Assembly: GCA_964196155.1 (NCBI GenBank)
Contig: CAXMRP010000061.1
Span: forward strand, 18,603-82,602
DNA from: CAXMRP01 sp964196155
GTDB taxonomy: Bacteria; Pseudomonadota; Alphaproteobacteria; Rhizobiales; Afifellaceae
DNA length: 64,000 bases
Reading direction: 5' to 3'
The notes under the pieces are model-generated. The model was not told the origin of the DNA, ran no database searches, and saw only the letters and a program-made list of their open reading frames with translations. The position numbers were made by a program, and so were the translations under genes. Positions 35,040 through 44,502 of the stretch are shown one piece after another. The number at the start of each line of letters is the position of its first letter. Positions within the stretch are counted from its first letter, which is position 1.

Positions 35040-37582
35040 TGAACCTTAATCTGTCCCATTCGACTTCAGCGGAGAACGCACCGCATTCGCGCCGCGCACT
35101 TTTGCGGCTATCAGGCGAATTCGAGATGGCAAAGAACCGGCTGGCCATCGGATTTTTGATCTTCGCCTACCTGACCTGGGAGAATATCGGCAAGAACGCC
35201 GACGTGAATGCTGCCCATATCTTTTCCGGTTCCTATTTCCTGGGCGGGCTCATCCTGTTCGCATCGGTGTTTTTTCGCCCGGAAGTATCGACGCCACGGC
35301 GCATCATGGCGATGTTGATCGATCTGGGCTCCCTGTCCTATTGCCTGCATGCCGGCGGTCAATCGACATCGATTTTGTTTCCGGTTTATCTGTGGGTCAT
35401 CTTCGGCAACGGATTTCGTTTCGGCAACCGGTTTCAGTTCGGCGCGACGTTTGTCAGTCTCATCGGCTTTACCCTGATGTTCTTTTACACGCCGTTCTGG
35501 CATTCAAGCCCGCAACTGGCGATCGGACTGTTTATCGGGCTGGCGGCTATTCCGACCTACGCCGCCAAGCTGATCCGGGACTTGAATCGCGCCAAGGCAG
35601 CGGCGGAACACGCCAGCAAGGCAAAAAGCCGCTTCCTGGCCAGCATCAGTCACGAGTTTCGCACACCGCTTCATGCCATTGTCGGCATGTCGGACCTGCT
35701 TTTGAATTCCGATATCCGGCCGACCCATCGCGACATGCTGTCGACGGTTCGAAAATCAGCGCAGTCTCTGAACTCGCTCATCGACACCATTTTGGACTTT
35801 TCGCGCCTGGAAGCCGGCCGTATGCCGATCAAGACCGAGACGTTCAGCCTCGATACGGTGCTGGGCAATGTCGCCAGCATGTTGGAGAGCCCGGCAGACA
35901 AGAAACAAATCCGCCTCGGCCTGACCATCGCGCCCGATGTGCCGGACATGGTGCATGGCAGCCGCAGTTCGCTTGAGGCGATCATCATCAATTTGGCCAG
36001 CAATGCGGTCAAATTCACCTCCGAGGGCAACGTAAATATCCTGGCCCATCTGGTGGAAACGAAAAACGACGTGGCGCGCGTTCGCTTTGAGGTTGCCGAC
36101 ACCGGCATCGGGATCGCCGAAGATTCCTTGGAAACGGTCTTTGAAGCCTTCTCCCAGGCCGATGATACAATTCTGGACCAGTATGGCGGCACTGGGCTTG
36201 GTCTTGCCACGGCCAAGCAGCTTGCGATTGCGCAAAAGGGTGCGATCGGTGTCGAAAGCGAGCCGGGCAAAGGTACAACATTCTGGTTCGAGTTGCCGCT
36301 GGAAATCCGGCCACCGCAGGCCAATAACGCCAGCACGGACGGGCCATCGATAATCGTGGTATCGCGGCGCGCCGAGATTATCCGCCTTTTGAGCGATCCA
36401 CTGTCCGCGGCCAATGCGGCCACCCGGATTGCCGACGATCTGGATGCGGCGCAGGCAATGGTGGACACCGCCATCGCTAATGGCGCAACCAAACCTGTCC
36501 TGCTTGTTGATCACGACAGTTGGTCAAAAGCCACTGTTGGGGGCAATGTGCCGTTGCCCGACGCTGATGTTGCGATCATTCTGGTTGACCAGGAGGGGCA
36601 TACGCATCTGGCCGATATCGGCGACCGGAACCGGTTCCTCTCCTATGTGTCACCGGACGCCGGCCCGGAAATATTCGCGCGGGTTTTGAGGTTGGCCGCC
36701 AATACCCGGCCCACCGCCGCCGATACGCACACAACGGAATCTTATATCGCCAAAGCTGGCAAGTCCCTGAAGATCCTGGTTGCAGACGACAACCGGACAA
36801 ACCGGATGGTCGTTACCAAAATTCTTGAAATGGCCGGCCACAAAACACTCACTGCAGAAAACGGCGAGGCGATGCTCGATCAACTGACCGAGACGCGTTG
36901 CGACGTGGTGTTGATGGACGTCAACATGCCGGTGATGAACGGGCTTGAGGCGACCAAGCATCTGCGGGTGATGGAAACGGGCCGCGCTGATACGCCGGTT
37001 ATCGGACTAACGGCCGATGGCAGTGATGAAATGCGGGTGGCATGCACCGAAGCCGGCATGAACGCTTGCCTGACAAAGCCGGTTAATCCGCCCGATCTGC
37101 TGAATGCCATCCAGAATGCTGCTGGCCTGCCGGATGTTCCCTCGCAGGCCAGTGATCAGGAATCCGACACCATTATTATTGCGGCAAATGATGACGGCGC
37201 CCTGACGGATGGCCCGGCTGTTGACGAAGATGCTGTCTCGGATCTGATACAGCTCGGCGGCGAATCCTTTGCCTGCGAAGTGGTCAGTTCGTTCATCGGC
37301 GAGGCGCGCGGGACGATTAACCGGATTGCCACGTCACTGGACCGGCGCGACTGGGTCGAATTTCACAATCAGGCCCACGCCTTGAAAAGCACCTCATCCA
37401 ATGTTGGAGCGATCGCCCTGGCCGGCCTTTGCCACCAGTCCGGCCTGCTCCGCGATGATGCCACGGATAGTGAGTGCACCGCATTCGTCAAAACGCTCAA
37501 GGCGGCGCTTGAGGCGGTTATCGCATCGCGGTCATTTGCGCGGCTGGTGGAGGGCGACAGGGAACAAGATATTGCCGTGTAA
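35039..37582 (+). CDS. membrane hybrid histidine kinase with REC and HPt domains (RpfC-like DSF sensor)
   Basis: An 847-residue protein. Five to six membrane helices (about residues 34-175) without a large periplasmic domain are followed by a kinase with H-box ASISHEFRTPLHAIVG (His 205), N-box NLASNAVKFT, and G-boxes VADTGIGIAE and GGTGLGLATA. A degenerate receiver-like segment (435-555) comes next, then a full receiver (phospho-Asp 627 in LMDVNMPVMNG, Lys 680), and a C-terminal HPt with His 780 (NQAHALKSTSS). The order TM-kinase-REC-HPt and the adjacent rpfF-like gene match RpfC, the sensor of diffusible signal factor. The likely partner is the preceding REC protein, with which it overlaps by one base. 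Confidence 0.85.
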   Translation: MNLNLSHSTSAENAPHSRRALLRLSGEFEMAKNRLAIGFLIFAYLTWENIGKNADVNAAHIFSGSYFLGGLILFASVFFRPEVSTPRRIMAMLIDLGSLSYCLHAGGQSTSILFPVYLWVIFGNGFRFGNRFQFGATFVSLIGFTLMFFYTPFWHSSPQLAIGLFIGLAAIPTYAAKLIRDLNRAKAAAEHASKAKSRFLASISHEFRTPLHAIVGMSDLLLNSDIRPTHRDMLSTVRKSAQSLNSLIDTILDFSRLEAGRMPIKTETFSLDTVLGNVASMLESPADKKQIRLGLTIAPDVPDMVHGSRSSLEAIIINLASNAVKFTSEGNVNILAHLVETKNDVARVRFEVADTGIGIAEDSLETVFEAFSQADDTILDQYGGTGLGLATAKQLAIAQKGAIGVESEPGKGTTFWFELPLEIRPPQANNASTDGPSIIVVSRRAEIIRLLSDPLSAANAATRIADDLDAAQAMVDTAIANGATKPVLLVDHDSWSKATVGGNVPLPDADVAIILVDQEGHTHLADIGDRNRFLSYVSPDAGPEIFARVLRLAANTRPTAADTHTTESYIAKAGKSLKILVADDNRTNRMVVTKILEMAGHKTLTAENGEAMLDQLTETRCDVVLMDVNMPVMNGLEATKHLRVMETGRADTPVIGLTADGSDEMRVACTEAGMNACLTKPVNPPDLLNAIQNAAGLPDVPSQASDQESDTIIIAANDDGALTDGPAVDEDAVSDLIQLGGESFACEVVSSFIGEARGTINRIATSLDRRDWVEFHNQAHALKSTSSNVGAIALAGLCHQSGLLRDDATDSECTAFVKTLKAALEAVIASRSFARLVEGDREQDIAV

Positions 37583-37659
37583 CAGGTGGCGCATCACAGG
37601 GCTTCGCACATAGCACCAGCGACGTAGGCCAGCGCGGAAAGTGTTCGCAGCTCTTTTGG

Positions 37660-38703
37660 TCAGGTCGTATGGTACGTCGACTGGGCCTTCATAATCCGGC
37701 GCATACGCCGTAGATCCCGGCTGGACAGGCACAGCGCTGAGTCCACCCAGACATCGATCACCGATACCAGTTCACTGAATTCCAGCGGCGCCACGCGTCT
37801 GGCGGATTCATACATCCCGTAATGCGCGTTGTGACGGCCCTGGTTGCGCGCGATATACTGGCGCACCGCCTGCCGGCCTTCGCCTTGCGGAACGACCATG
37901 TGAACCAGGCCCCGCTGGCGTAATTCCTCAGCCTGATAAATGCGACCGGATTGGATGATTTCGCGAGCAGCAGTCTGGCCCAGCTGCCGGCCCAGGATCG
38001 AAAACGCCCCCATGCCGGGGAAAAGGTTGAACAAAACCTCGGGAAGGCCAAATTTCGTGCCAGCTTCGGCAATCAGCACATCGCAGGACAATGCGGCTTC
38101 AAATCCGCCACCGAGCGCGTCGCCTTCCACCAGGCCGATGGTGATCGTCCGGCGGCCGAAACTCAGATAGTTGGTGTAAAGAACATTGATGCAATCGTGG
38201 GCGTAGCGAACAAGGGCATTCCTGTCGCGCTTGACGATTGCTTGCTCAAACAAGCCCAGATCGCCACCAAGGTTGAATATCCCCGGACTTGCCGAACACA
38301 GAACATAATAATCAAGCCCGGAATCGGCGCTATCCAGACTATCTTTGCGAATAGCGCGTTGCAACTGATTGAGATCGTGCAGTAGTCCCGGCGTAAAACT
38401 TTGCGGGCCATGCGGCTGCATTTCGCACCAGAGCGTGGCATTGTCGCGCTCAAGCCGGGTATTCAATTGGCTGTAGTTGCCCGGAAAGGGCAGAGAAAGC
38501 GTCCGAAGCACTTTATCAGTAGTAAATATCGCTGGCCCATCAGCAACAAATGACGGATCGTCAGAGACAACAATCGATGTATTGCCAATTTGCTTCGCGT
38601 TTACTGAATTACGCCGAACAGCGGGCACTTCGCGGCGACTACCGTCTGCAATTTTACTTCTGGCCAGTTGGCCAGATGCACCCCGAACCGAAACCGTGTC
38701 CAT
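37660..38703 (-). CDS. rpfF: RpfF-like diffusible signal factor synthase (crotonase family)
   Basis: A 347-residue protein from ATG 38703, six bases behind an aaggg. It has the crotonase fold. The region GLVEGDALGGGFEAALSCDVLIAEAG followed by GLPEVLFNLFPGMGAFSILGRQLG is the RpfF signature. Glu 202 (FEAAL) and Glu 222 (PEVLF) are 20 residues apart, like Glu 141 and Glu 161 of the Xanthomonas enzyme. RpfF dehydrates 3-hydroxyacyl-ACP and releases cis-2-unsaturated fatty acids used as quorum signals. About 60 extra residues at the N terminus are unconserved. It converges on the RpfC-like gene with a 77-base gap. Confidence 0.88.
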   Translation of the reverse strand: MDTVSVRGASGQLARSKIADGSRREVPAVRRNSVNAKQIGNTSIVVSDDPSFVADGPAIFTTDKVLRTLSLPFPGNYSQLNTRLERDNATLWCEMQPHGPQSFTPGLLHDLNQLQRAIRKDSLDSADSGLDYYVLCSASPGIFNLGGDLGLFEQAIVKRDRNALVRYAHDCINVLYTNYLSFGRRTITIGLVEGDALGGGFEAALSCDVLIAEAGTKFGLPEVLFNLFPGMGAFSILGRQLGQTAAREIIQSGRIYQAEELRQRGLVHMVVPQGEGRQAVRQYIARNQGRHNAHYGMYESARRVAPLEFSELVSVIDVWVDSALCLSSRDLRRMRRIMKAQSTYHTT

Positions 38704-38782
38704 ACTCAACCCTTGATTAAACTACGCGATAGTGAGGCAAAGGATCGGCGCGTTATGGTTAACATTCTCACGTTAATAAGTC

Positions 38783-38797
38783 TTAATAATCGTTTAA
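38783..38797. promoter_or_regulatory. candidate CtrA-binding site upstream of rpfF
   Basis: ttaataatcgtttaa is an exact TTAA-N7-TTAA match, 80 bases before the rpfF start. Further TTAA half sites flank it (38755-38785). The transglycosylase gene on the other strand starts about 240 bases away, so either promoter could be the target. Confidence 0.45.
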
Positions 38798-39036
38798 CAT
38801 AATTGATGTTTTTATTCCAGAGGTTAATCAGCATCGAAATTTGCTGACACAACTGCCGCGCGCATTGTTGTGATATCCGGTATCGAGTTCATCGAATATG
38901 GCTTGGTTGTCGTTTGGTTGTGGTTTGGTTGCAGAACCGCCATACCAAAATGTCCTCTCCAACAAATTGCCGCCGACACATTGTCGTGGCAGACCGTGGC
39001 GATATGATGGAACAATCTGGCACGGAGATCCGACCC

Positions 39037-40248
39037 ATGCGTCACCTGAAATCCAAACTGTTGCGGACGATCGGCGGTAGCCTCGTCTGTGCGGTGGTTG
39101 TTGCGGCCACACCGTTGCCCGCGGCGGCACAATGTGGCGGTTCGTTCTCGGCCTGGCTTGCCGATTTCAGGCAGGAAGCGGCATCGCTCGGCGTCTCAGA
39201 ACGGGTGATCAATTCCGCATTGAACGGCGTATCGCCGTCGCAAACGGTACTTAACCGGGACCGCAAGCAGGGCGTATTCGCCCAGAGTTTCCTGCAGTTT
39301 TCCAGCCGCATGGTGGCGCAATACCGTCTCGATCAGGGCCGGGCCAATTTGAAGAAATACAAATCACTGTTTTCGCAAATCGAGGATCAGTTCGGCGTGC
39401 CGGGTCCGGTGATCGCCGGATTCTGGGGCCTGGAAACCGATTATGGAGGCAATACCGGCGATTTTCCGACGATCCGGGCGCTGGCGACACTGGCCCATGA
39501 TTGCCGGCGACCGGAATTATTTCGGCCGCAGTTGATGGACGCATTGCGGCTTGCGGACGCGGGCGATCTGGCGATTGCGGAAATGCGCGGCGCCTGGGCA
39601 GGCGAATTGGGCCAGATGCAGTTCCTGCCGTCGGACTATTTTGAACGTGCCGTTGACTATGACGGCGATGGCCGGCGCAATCTTATTCGCAGCACGCCCG
39701 ATGCACTGGCTTCTACCGCCAATGTGCTTGCCGAATTTGGCTGGCATCGCGGTGAACCGTGGTTGCAGGAAGTGCGGGTGCCGGACAACCTGCCCTGGGA
39801 TCAGGCCGATCTTGCAATCCGTCATCCCCGGTCGCAATGGGTGGATTGGGGCGTGCGCCCGGTTTCCGGCAAATTGCCGGCGGACCAGACGCCGACTGCG
39901 CTGATCCTGCCGATGGGCCGCAATGGTCCGGCCTTCCTCGCCTACCGCAACTTTGATGTTTACCTGAAGTGGAACCAGTCGTTTGTCTATTCAACAACCG
40001 CGGCCTACTTCGCAACGCGGCTTGCCGGAACAACCAGAGTAAGTGCCGGCAAGGCAACTGTGACGCCGCTGTCGCTCCAGCAAACCAAGCAACTGCAAGA
40101 AATTCTTGCCAGCCGAGGCTACGATGTCGGCAAGATCGACGGGGTGATCGGCGCCAGAACCCGGGCGGCGGTCAAGGACGCGCAATTGAAACTCGGGATG
40201 CCGGCGGATTCCTATCCGACATCGAAACTTCTGGCGCGCCTCAAATGA
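39037..40248 (+). CDS. MltB-type lytic murein transglycosylase with peptidoglycan-binding domain
   Basis: A 403-residue protein from ATG 39037; earlier in-frame starts exist at 39004 and 39007. An N-terminal signal peptide ends about AAAQ. The SLT_2/MltB domain has the catalytic Glu 133 in FWGLETDYGG and the block ELGQMQFLPSDYFERAVDYDGDG. A C-terminal peptidoglycan-binding domain 1 reads LQEILASRGYDVGKIDGVIGARTRAAVKDAQ. It cleaves glycan strands to 1,6-anhydro products in the periplasm. Confidence 0.92.
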   Translation: MRHLKSKLLRTIGGSLVCAVVVAATPLPAAAQCGGSFSAWLADFRQEAASLGVSERVINSALNGVSPSQTVLNRDRKQGVFAQSFLQFSSRMVAQYRLDQGRANLKKYKSLFSQIEDQFGVPGPVIAGFWGLETDYGGNTGDFPTIRALATLAHDCRRPELFRPQLMDALRLADAGDLAIAEMRGAWAGELGQMQFLPSDYFERAVDYDGDGRRNLIRSTPDALASTANVLAEFGWHRGEPWLQEVRVPDNLPWDQADLAIRHPRSQWVDWGVRPVSGKLPADQTPTALILPMGRNGPAFLAYRNFDVYLKWNQSFVYSTTAAYFATRLAGTTRVSAGKATVTPLSLQQTKQLQEILASRGYDVGKIDGVIGARTRAAVKDAQLKLGMPADSYPTSKLLARLK

Positions 40249-40293
40249 GGCACACACCCGGGCGTGCCGCGCCAGGATACAAAGGGCCTGCGC

Positions 40294-41535
40294 ATGAATA
40301 ACGTTTTGCCAGCCATGCGTTTTCTGCCGCAGGCGCCACGGTCGACGACAGGTGGCGGGTCGGCACTTGCGGACAATATTACCAGCTGGCTCATGCGGTG
40401 TGCCCTGGAAGGTGCCGAGGTCACCGAAATTCTGGAGGGATGTTGCAAACGGCTGAGGGCGCTGGGCTATCCGCTACTGCGCGCCCATTTCACATTCCGG
40501 ACCCTTCATCCGCTCTATCAGGCGGCGGGCGTCACCTGGCGGCTTGAGGGCACGGCGACCCGCGAAAACTATCTGCACAGCATCCAGACAAACGACGAAT
40601 TCCGCAAAAGCCCGTTCTTCCACATGATGGAACACGACGTCGATGTGATGCGGCGTCGTTTGACCGGCGATACCGCCATGCTCGATTTTCCGATCCTTGA
40701 GGATTTCCGCGACAAGGGCGGGACCGATTACTTCGCGTTTCTGATCGCCTTCGATCTCACCGGCGTTTCGGGCCTGATCGGATCGTGGCTGGCCGACCGG
40801 AACACGGGATTTTCAGATTCTGAACTGGCCGATCTGACACACATCCAGCGCTACCTCGCCGTCGCTTGCAAGATGCGCATCGAGGCGGAAATCGCCGAAA
40901 ATGTCGCGACCACCTATCTGGGCAACCGGCCCGGGCAACAGGTACTGAAGGGGCATATCACCCGCGGCGATGCCGAGCCGATCCGCGGGGCGATCTGGTA
41001 TTCGGACCTGCGCAACTCCACAGTTCTTTCCGAGCGCCTTGAGCCGTCAGTTTTCCTGGAAATCCTCAATCGCTATTTCGAGGTCACTGCCGGATCGGTT
41101 ATCACCGAAGGCGGCGAAGTGCTGCTTTTGATCGGCGACGCAGTTCTGGCGATATTTCCCGTCGACAATGAAGACGCGATGGCGACAGCCTGCGATCAAG
41201 CGGTGCAGGCGGCGCGGCAAGCCCACACAGCCGTGTCGACGTTGAACCTGGAACTTGAGCCGCGTCTGGGCGAACCGCTGGCCTACGGGGTCGGCCTGCA
41301 TACCGGCGAGTTTCTGCTCGGCAATATCGGTGTGCCGGACCGGCTGGAGTTCACCGCGATCGGACCGGCGATCAATGAGGTGGCGCGGCTTGAATCGCTC
41401 ACCAAGGAACTTGGGCATACGGTCGTCGCCAGCGGGCAATTCGCATCCTTGTGTTCGGGTGCGTTCACGCCGCTGGGGGACCATGTGTTGCGGGGGTTTG
41501 GCCGGGCAACGCCGGTGAGCGCGCTTAACCTGTAG
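40294..41535 (+). CDS. class III adenylate/guanylate cyclase
   Basis: About 413 residues from ATG 40294, with aaggg eight bases upstream. The N-terminal half (to about residue 215) is a GAF-like sensory region without membrane helices. The C-terminal cyclase domain has the two metal-binding Asp in IWYSDLRNST and LLIGDAVLAIFP, and the block GNIGVPDRLEFTAIGPAINEVARLE. These features support an active homodimeric cyclase, probably for cAMP. Similar soluble cyclases are common in Rhizobiales. The ligand of the N-terminal region is unknown. Confidence 0.88.
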   Translation: MNNVLPAMRFLPQAPRSTTGGGSALADNITSWLMRCALEGAEVTEILEGCCKRLRALGYPLLRAHFTFRTLHPLYQAAGVTWRLEGTATRENYLHSIQTNDEFRKSPFFHMMEHDVDVMRRRLTGDTAMLDFPILEDFRDKGGTDYFAFLIAFDLTGVSGLIGSWLADRNTGFSDSELADLTHIQRYLAVACKMRIEAEIAENVATTYLGNRPGQQVLKGHITRGDAEPIRGAIWYSDLRNSTVLSERLEPSVFLEILNRYFEVTAGSVITEGGEVLLLIGDAVLAIFPVDNEDAMATACDQAVQAARQAHTAVSTLNLELEPRLGEPLAYGVGLHTGEFLLGNIGVPDRLEFTAIGPAINEVARLESLTKELGHTVVASGQFASLCSGAFTPLGDHVLRGFGRATPVSALNL

Positions 41536-41695
41536 GTTTGCCACTTGTGACGGCACCCAGACAAATTGCGCGATCATCGATTGCGCCGGTGAATTCACTA
41601 CATCACTCGCTGATTGCCGGATATCAACTCGCGATGTAAAACACAGGCCAATCGCGCGCTGTTTGTTGTAACCCGGCGCGTAATGGAGGAAATTT

Positions 41696-42685
41696 ATGAT
41701 TACACGCAGAACAGTCATTGCCCTTGGCGCGCTTGGCGCCCTTACCGCCATCGGCACCTTTGCCCTTACCGCCGGCCCGGTGCTTGCCCAGGACATGAAG
41801 AAAGTCGCCGTCTCCCAGATTGTCGAGCACCCGGCGCTAGATGCCGCCCGCAAGGGTCTTCTGGACGGCCTGAAAGCTGCCGGCTTCGAAGAAGGCAAAA
41901 ACCTGGAATTCACTTTCCAGACCGCGCAGGGCAACCCGGCAATCGCCGCCCAGATTGCCCGGCAGTTTGTCGGCGAAGCGCCGGACGTGCTGGTTGGCAT
42001 CGCCACGCCAACGGCGCAGGCGCTGGCTGCCGCCACCAAGGATATTCCGGTGGTGTTTACCGCCGTGACCGATCCGGTCGGCGCCAAACTGGTTGCATCA
42101 ATGGACGCACCAGGCGGCAATGTCACCGGGCTTTCCGACATGTCACCGATCGAGCAGCACCTGGCGCTGATCGTCGATCTGGTGCCGACCGCCAAATCCA
42201 TCGGCCTGGTCTATAATCCGGGCGAAGCCAATTCGGTGTCGCTGGTCAATGCGATCAAGCATTTCGCCCCCTCACACAATCTGACCGTGATCGAGGCGAC
42301 CGCGACCAAAAGCTCGGAGATCAAGAGCGCGGCGCAGATCGCGGCATCGAAAGCCGATGTGCTCTACGCCATGACCGACAATACCGTCGCCACGGCGATT
42401 GATGCGTTGATCGCGGCAGCCAACCAGGCCGGCAAACCGGTGATCGCGGGCGAAACCAGCTTTGTCGATTCGGGCGCTGTCGCGGCGCTCGGCTTTGACT
42501 ATTACCAGATCGGCTATCAGACCGCCGACTATGTCGCGGCGATCCTCAATGGCGGCGATCCGGCAAGTATCCCGGCAAAAATTGCCCAAGGGTCCGATCT
42601 GGTTCTCAATCCCAAGGCCGCCGAAATGCTCGGCGTCAAAATCCCGGCGATGATGACCAAGAACGCAACCCGGATCGTCGAATAA
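41696..42685 (+). CDS. ABC importer substrate-binding protein, TrpX/ABC_sub_bind family
   Basis: A 329-residue exported protein. A signal peptide (VIALGALGALTAIGTFALTAGPVLAQ) is followed by VAVSQIVEHPALDAARKGLLDGLKAAG and QIARQFVGEAPDVLVGIATPTAQAL, the pattern of family PF04392. A ggagg ribosome-binding site lies upstream. Members are annotated as tryptophan/tyrosine or unknown-substrate binders. Permease and ATPase genes follow. A stable hairpin separates it from the permease gene, typical for making more of the binding protein than of the other components. Confidence 0.85.
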   Translation: MITRRTVIALGALGALTAIGTFALTAGPVLAQDMKKVAVSQIVEHPALDAARKGLLDGLKAAGFEEGKNLEFTFQTAQGNPAIAAQIARQFVGEAPDVLVGIATPTAQALAAATKDIPVVFTAVTDPVGAKLVASMDAPGGNVTGLSDMSPIEQHLALIVDLVPTAKSIGLVYNPGEANSVSLVNAIKHFAPSHNLTVIEATATKSSEIKSAAQIAASKADVLYAMTDNTVATAIDALIAAANQAGKPVIAGETSFVDSGAVAALGFDYYQIGYQTADYVAAILNGGDPASIPAKIAQGSDLVLNPKAAEMLGVKIPAMMTKNATRIVE

Positions 42686-42726
42686 ACTGGTCGCATCGAT
42701 CCTGATGAAAAAGTTAAATCAACAGG

Positions 42727-42751
42727 CCGGGGGCGGACTTTCCGCCCCCGG
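42727..42751 (+). other. strong intercistronic hairpin in the ABC operon
   Basis: ccgggggcgga (42727-42737) pairs perfectly with tccgcccccgg (42741-42751) around a 3-base loop. It is followed by a short pyrimidine stretch but no run of T. It probably protects or attenuates the upstream message, raising the level of binding protein relative to permease and ATPase. Confidence 0.65.
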
Positions 42752-42774
42752 TTCCTTCAGCGGGCGCTGAGCGC

Positions 42775-43671
42775 ATGTCGCTGTTTGCCTTTCTCGGCGC
42801 TATCGAAATCGGGCTGGTCTATGGTCTGGTTGCGCTCGGGGTCTATATCACCTTCCGGGTGCTCGATTTTCCCGACCTGACCGTCGATGGCAGCTTTCCG
42901 ATGGGCGCGGCGGTGTCGGCGGCGGCGATCGTTGCCGGGGTTAATCCCTGGCTGGCGACGGGCATGGCGATTATTGCCGGCGGGATGACCGGGCTTGTAA
43001 CCGGATTTCTGGCGATCCGCTGCGGTATCCTGCATCTTCTGGCCGGTATCTTGACGATGATCGCGGCCTTCTCGGTCAATATCCGCATTATGGGCCGGCC
43101 GAATATCGCACTGTTGAATGAGCCGACCGTGCTGGATGCCATCGCCGGGTTTACCGAAATCAGCGTCTATGCCCGGCCGATTTTTGTCGGGCTGATCGCC
43201 TTTGTGTGCGCCGGCCTGCTTATCCGGTTCCTGCACAGTGATTTTGGCCTGGCGATGCGGGCGACCGGGGTCAATAGCCGCATGGTGCGGGCCAATGGCG
43301 GCAACACGGCGATGCTGACCTATGCCGGTCTGGCCATATCCAATGCGCTAGCGGCGCTCGGCGGGTCGCTGTTTGCCCAGACCAACGGATTTGCCGATGT
43401 GACGGCCGGTGTCGGCACCATTGTCGTTGGCCTGGCCGCGGTCATCCTCGGCGAGACTTTGTTTCGCAGCACCCGGTTGGTTGTCGTGGTGTTTGCCTGT
43501 ATCGCCGGGTCGATACTCTACCGGCTGGCGATTGCCTTTGCGCTATCGACCGGGGCCTTCGGCCTGCAAGCCTCCGATCTCAATCTGGTAACCGCGCTGC
43601 TGGTCGCCGGCGCGCTGGTGATGCCGAAAATTCGCGCGGCGCGGCAGACGGCGAAGGCGGCAAAGTCATGA
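42775..43671 (+). CDS. ABC importer permease (TrpX-system type)
   Basis: A 298-residue membrane protein with about eight helices. It begins GAIEIGLVYGLVALGVYITFRVLDFPDLTVDGSF, the signature of the permease that pairs with ABC_sub_bind proteins (related to the LivH/BPD_transp_2 family). FGLAMRATGVNSRMVRANG corresponds to the cytoplasmic coupling loop. It is followed closely by the ATPase gene. Confidence 0.87.
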   Translation: MSLFAFLGAIEIGLVYGLVALGVYITFRVLDFPDLTVDGSFPMGAAVSAAAIVAGVNPWLATGMAIIAGGMTGLVTGFLAIRCGILHLLAGILTMIAAFSVNIRIMGRPNIALLNEPTVLDAIAGFTEISVYARPIFVGLIAFVCAGLLIRFLHSDFGLAMRATGVNSRMVRANGGNTAMLTYAGLAISNALAALGGSLFAQTNGFADVTAGVGTIVVGLAAVILGETLFRSTRLVVVVFACIAGSILYRLAIAFALSTGAFGLQASDLNLVTALLVAGALVMPKIRAARQTAKAAKS

Positions 43672-43684
43672 CCGGATATTGGGC

Positions 43685-44479
43685 ATGATTGAGGCAAGCG
43701 GCATCAAGCTGGTGTTCAACCCCGGCACGGTACTGGAAACCCACGCCTTACGCGGTATCGATCTTGCCGTGCCGACCGGTGAATTCGTCACGGTCATCGG
43801 TTCCAATGGTGCCGGCAAATCAACATTCCTCGGGGTCTTGTCCGGCGAGACACCGGCGACATCGGGCACCGTGACGATTGACGGACGCGATGTGACCCGG
43901 CAACCGGTGCACAAGCGCGCAAACTTTGCCGCGCGGGTGTTTCAGGATCCGCTGGCCGGCACCTGCGCCTCGCTGACGATCGAGGAAAATCTGGCGCTGG
44001 CGCAGCAGCGTGGCGCGCGGCGGGGCTGGAGCCTGGCGGTCAACAATGCCAGCCGGGAGCGTTTCGCCGACCGGGTCCGGGTGCTTGGCCTGGGTCTGGA
44101 AGACCGGCTCGGCGACCGGATCGGGCTCCTGTCCGGCGGCCAGCGGCAGGCAGTATCGCTGATCATGGCGACGCTTGCCGACAGCCGGATTTTGCTGCTC
44201 GATGAGCATACAGCCGCACTCGATCCGCGCATGGCGGCATTTGTGATTGACCTTACCAACCGGGTCTATGACGAGTTCGACCTGACAATCCTGATGGTCA
44301 CCCATTCGATGAAAGATGCGCTGGCCTGCGGGTCACGGACGGTGATGCTGCATCAGGGCGAGATCGTGCTGGATGTGGCAGGCGAAAAGCGCGCCGGCAT
44401 GGACGTCGCCGACCTGCTTGAAATGTTCACCAAAGTCCGCGGCGAGGCGCTGGCCGATGACGGGCTGCTTCTGGGGTAG
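43685..44479 (+). CDS. ABC importer ATP-binding protein
   Basis: A 264-residue ATPase from ATG 43685. It has Walker A GSNGAGKST, a signature LSGGQRQAVSL, Walker B ILLLDEHTAALDP and the switch His in VTHSMKDAL. In Walker B the usual glutamate is present (DEH). It powers the importer encoded by the two preceding genes. The start of the reading frame upstream (TTG 43679) is less likely. Confidence 0.9.
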   Translation: MIEASGIKLVFNPGTVLETHALRGIDLAVPTGEFVTVIGSNGAGKSTFLGVLSGETPATSGTVTIDGRDVTRQPVHKRANFAARVFQDPLAGTCASLTIEENLALAQQRGARRGWSLAVNNASRERFADRVRVLGLGLEDRLGDRIGLLSGGQRQAVSLIMATLADSRILLLDEHTAALDPRMAAFVIDLTNRVYDEFDLTILMVTHSMKDALACGSRTVMLHQGEIVLDVAGEKRAGMDVADLLEMFTKVRGEALADDGLLLG

Positions 44480-44502
44480 GGCGTTTTTCGCCAAACACCG
44501 GA

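Noticed and set aside
38755..38786. Further TTAA pairs near rpfF considered as extra CtrA boxes
   Set aside because: Their spacers are 6 or 10 bases, not 7, so only the 38783-38797 site was called.
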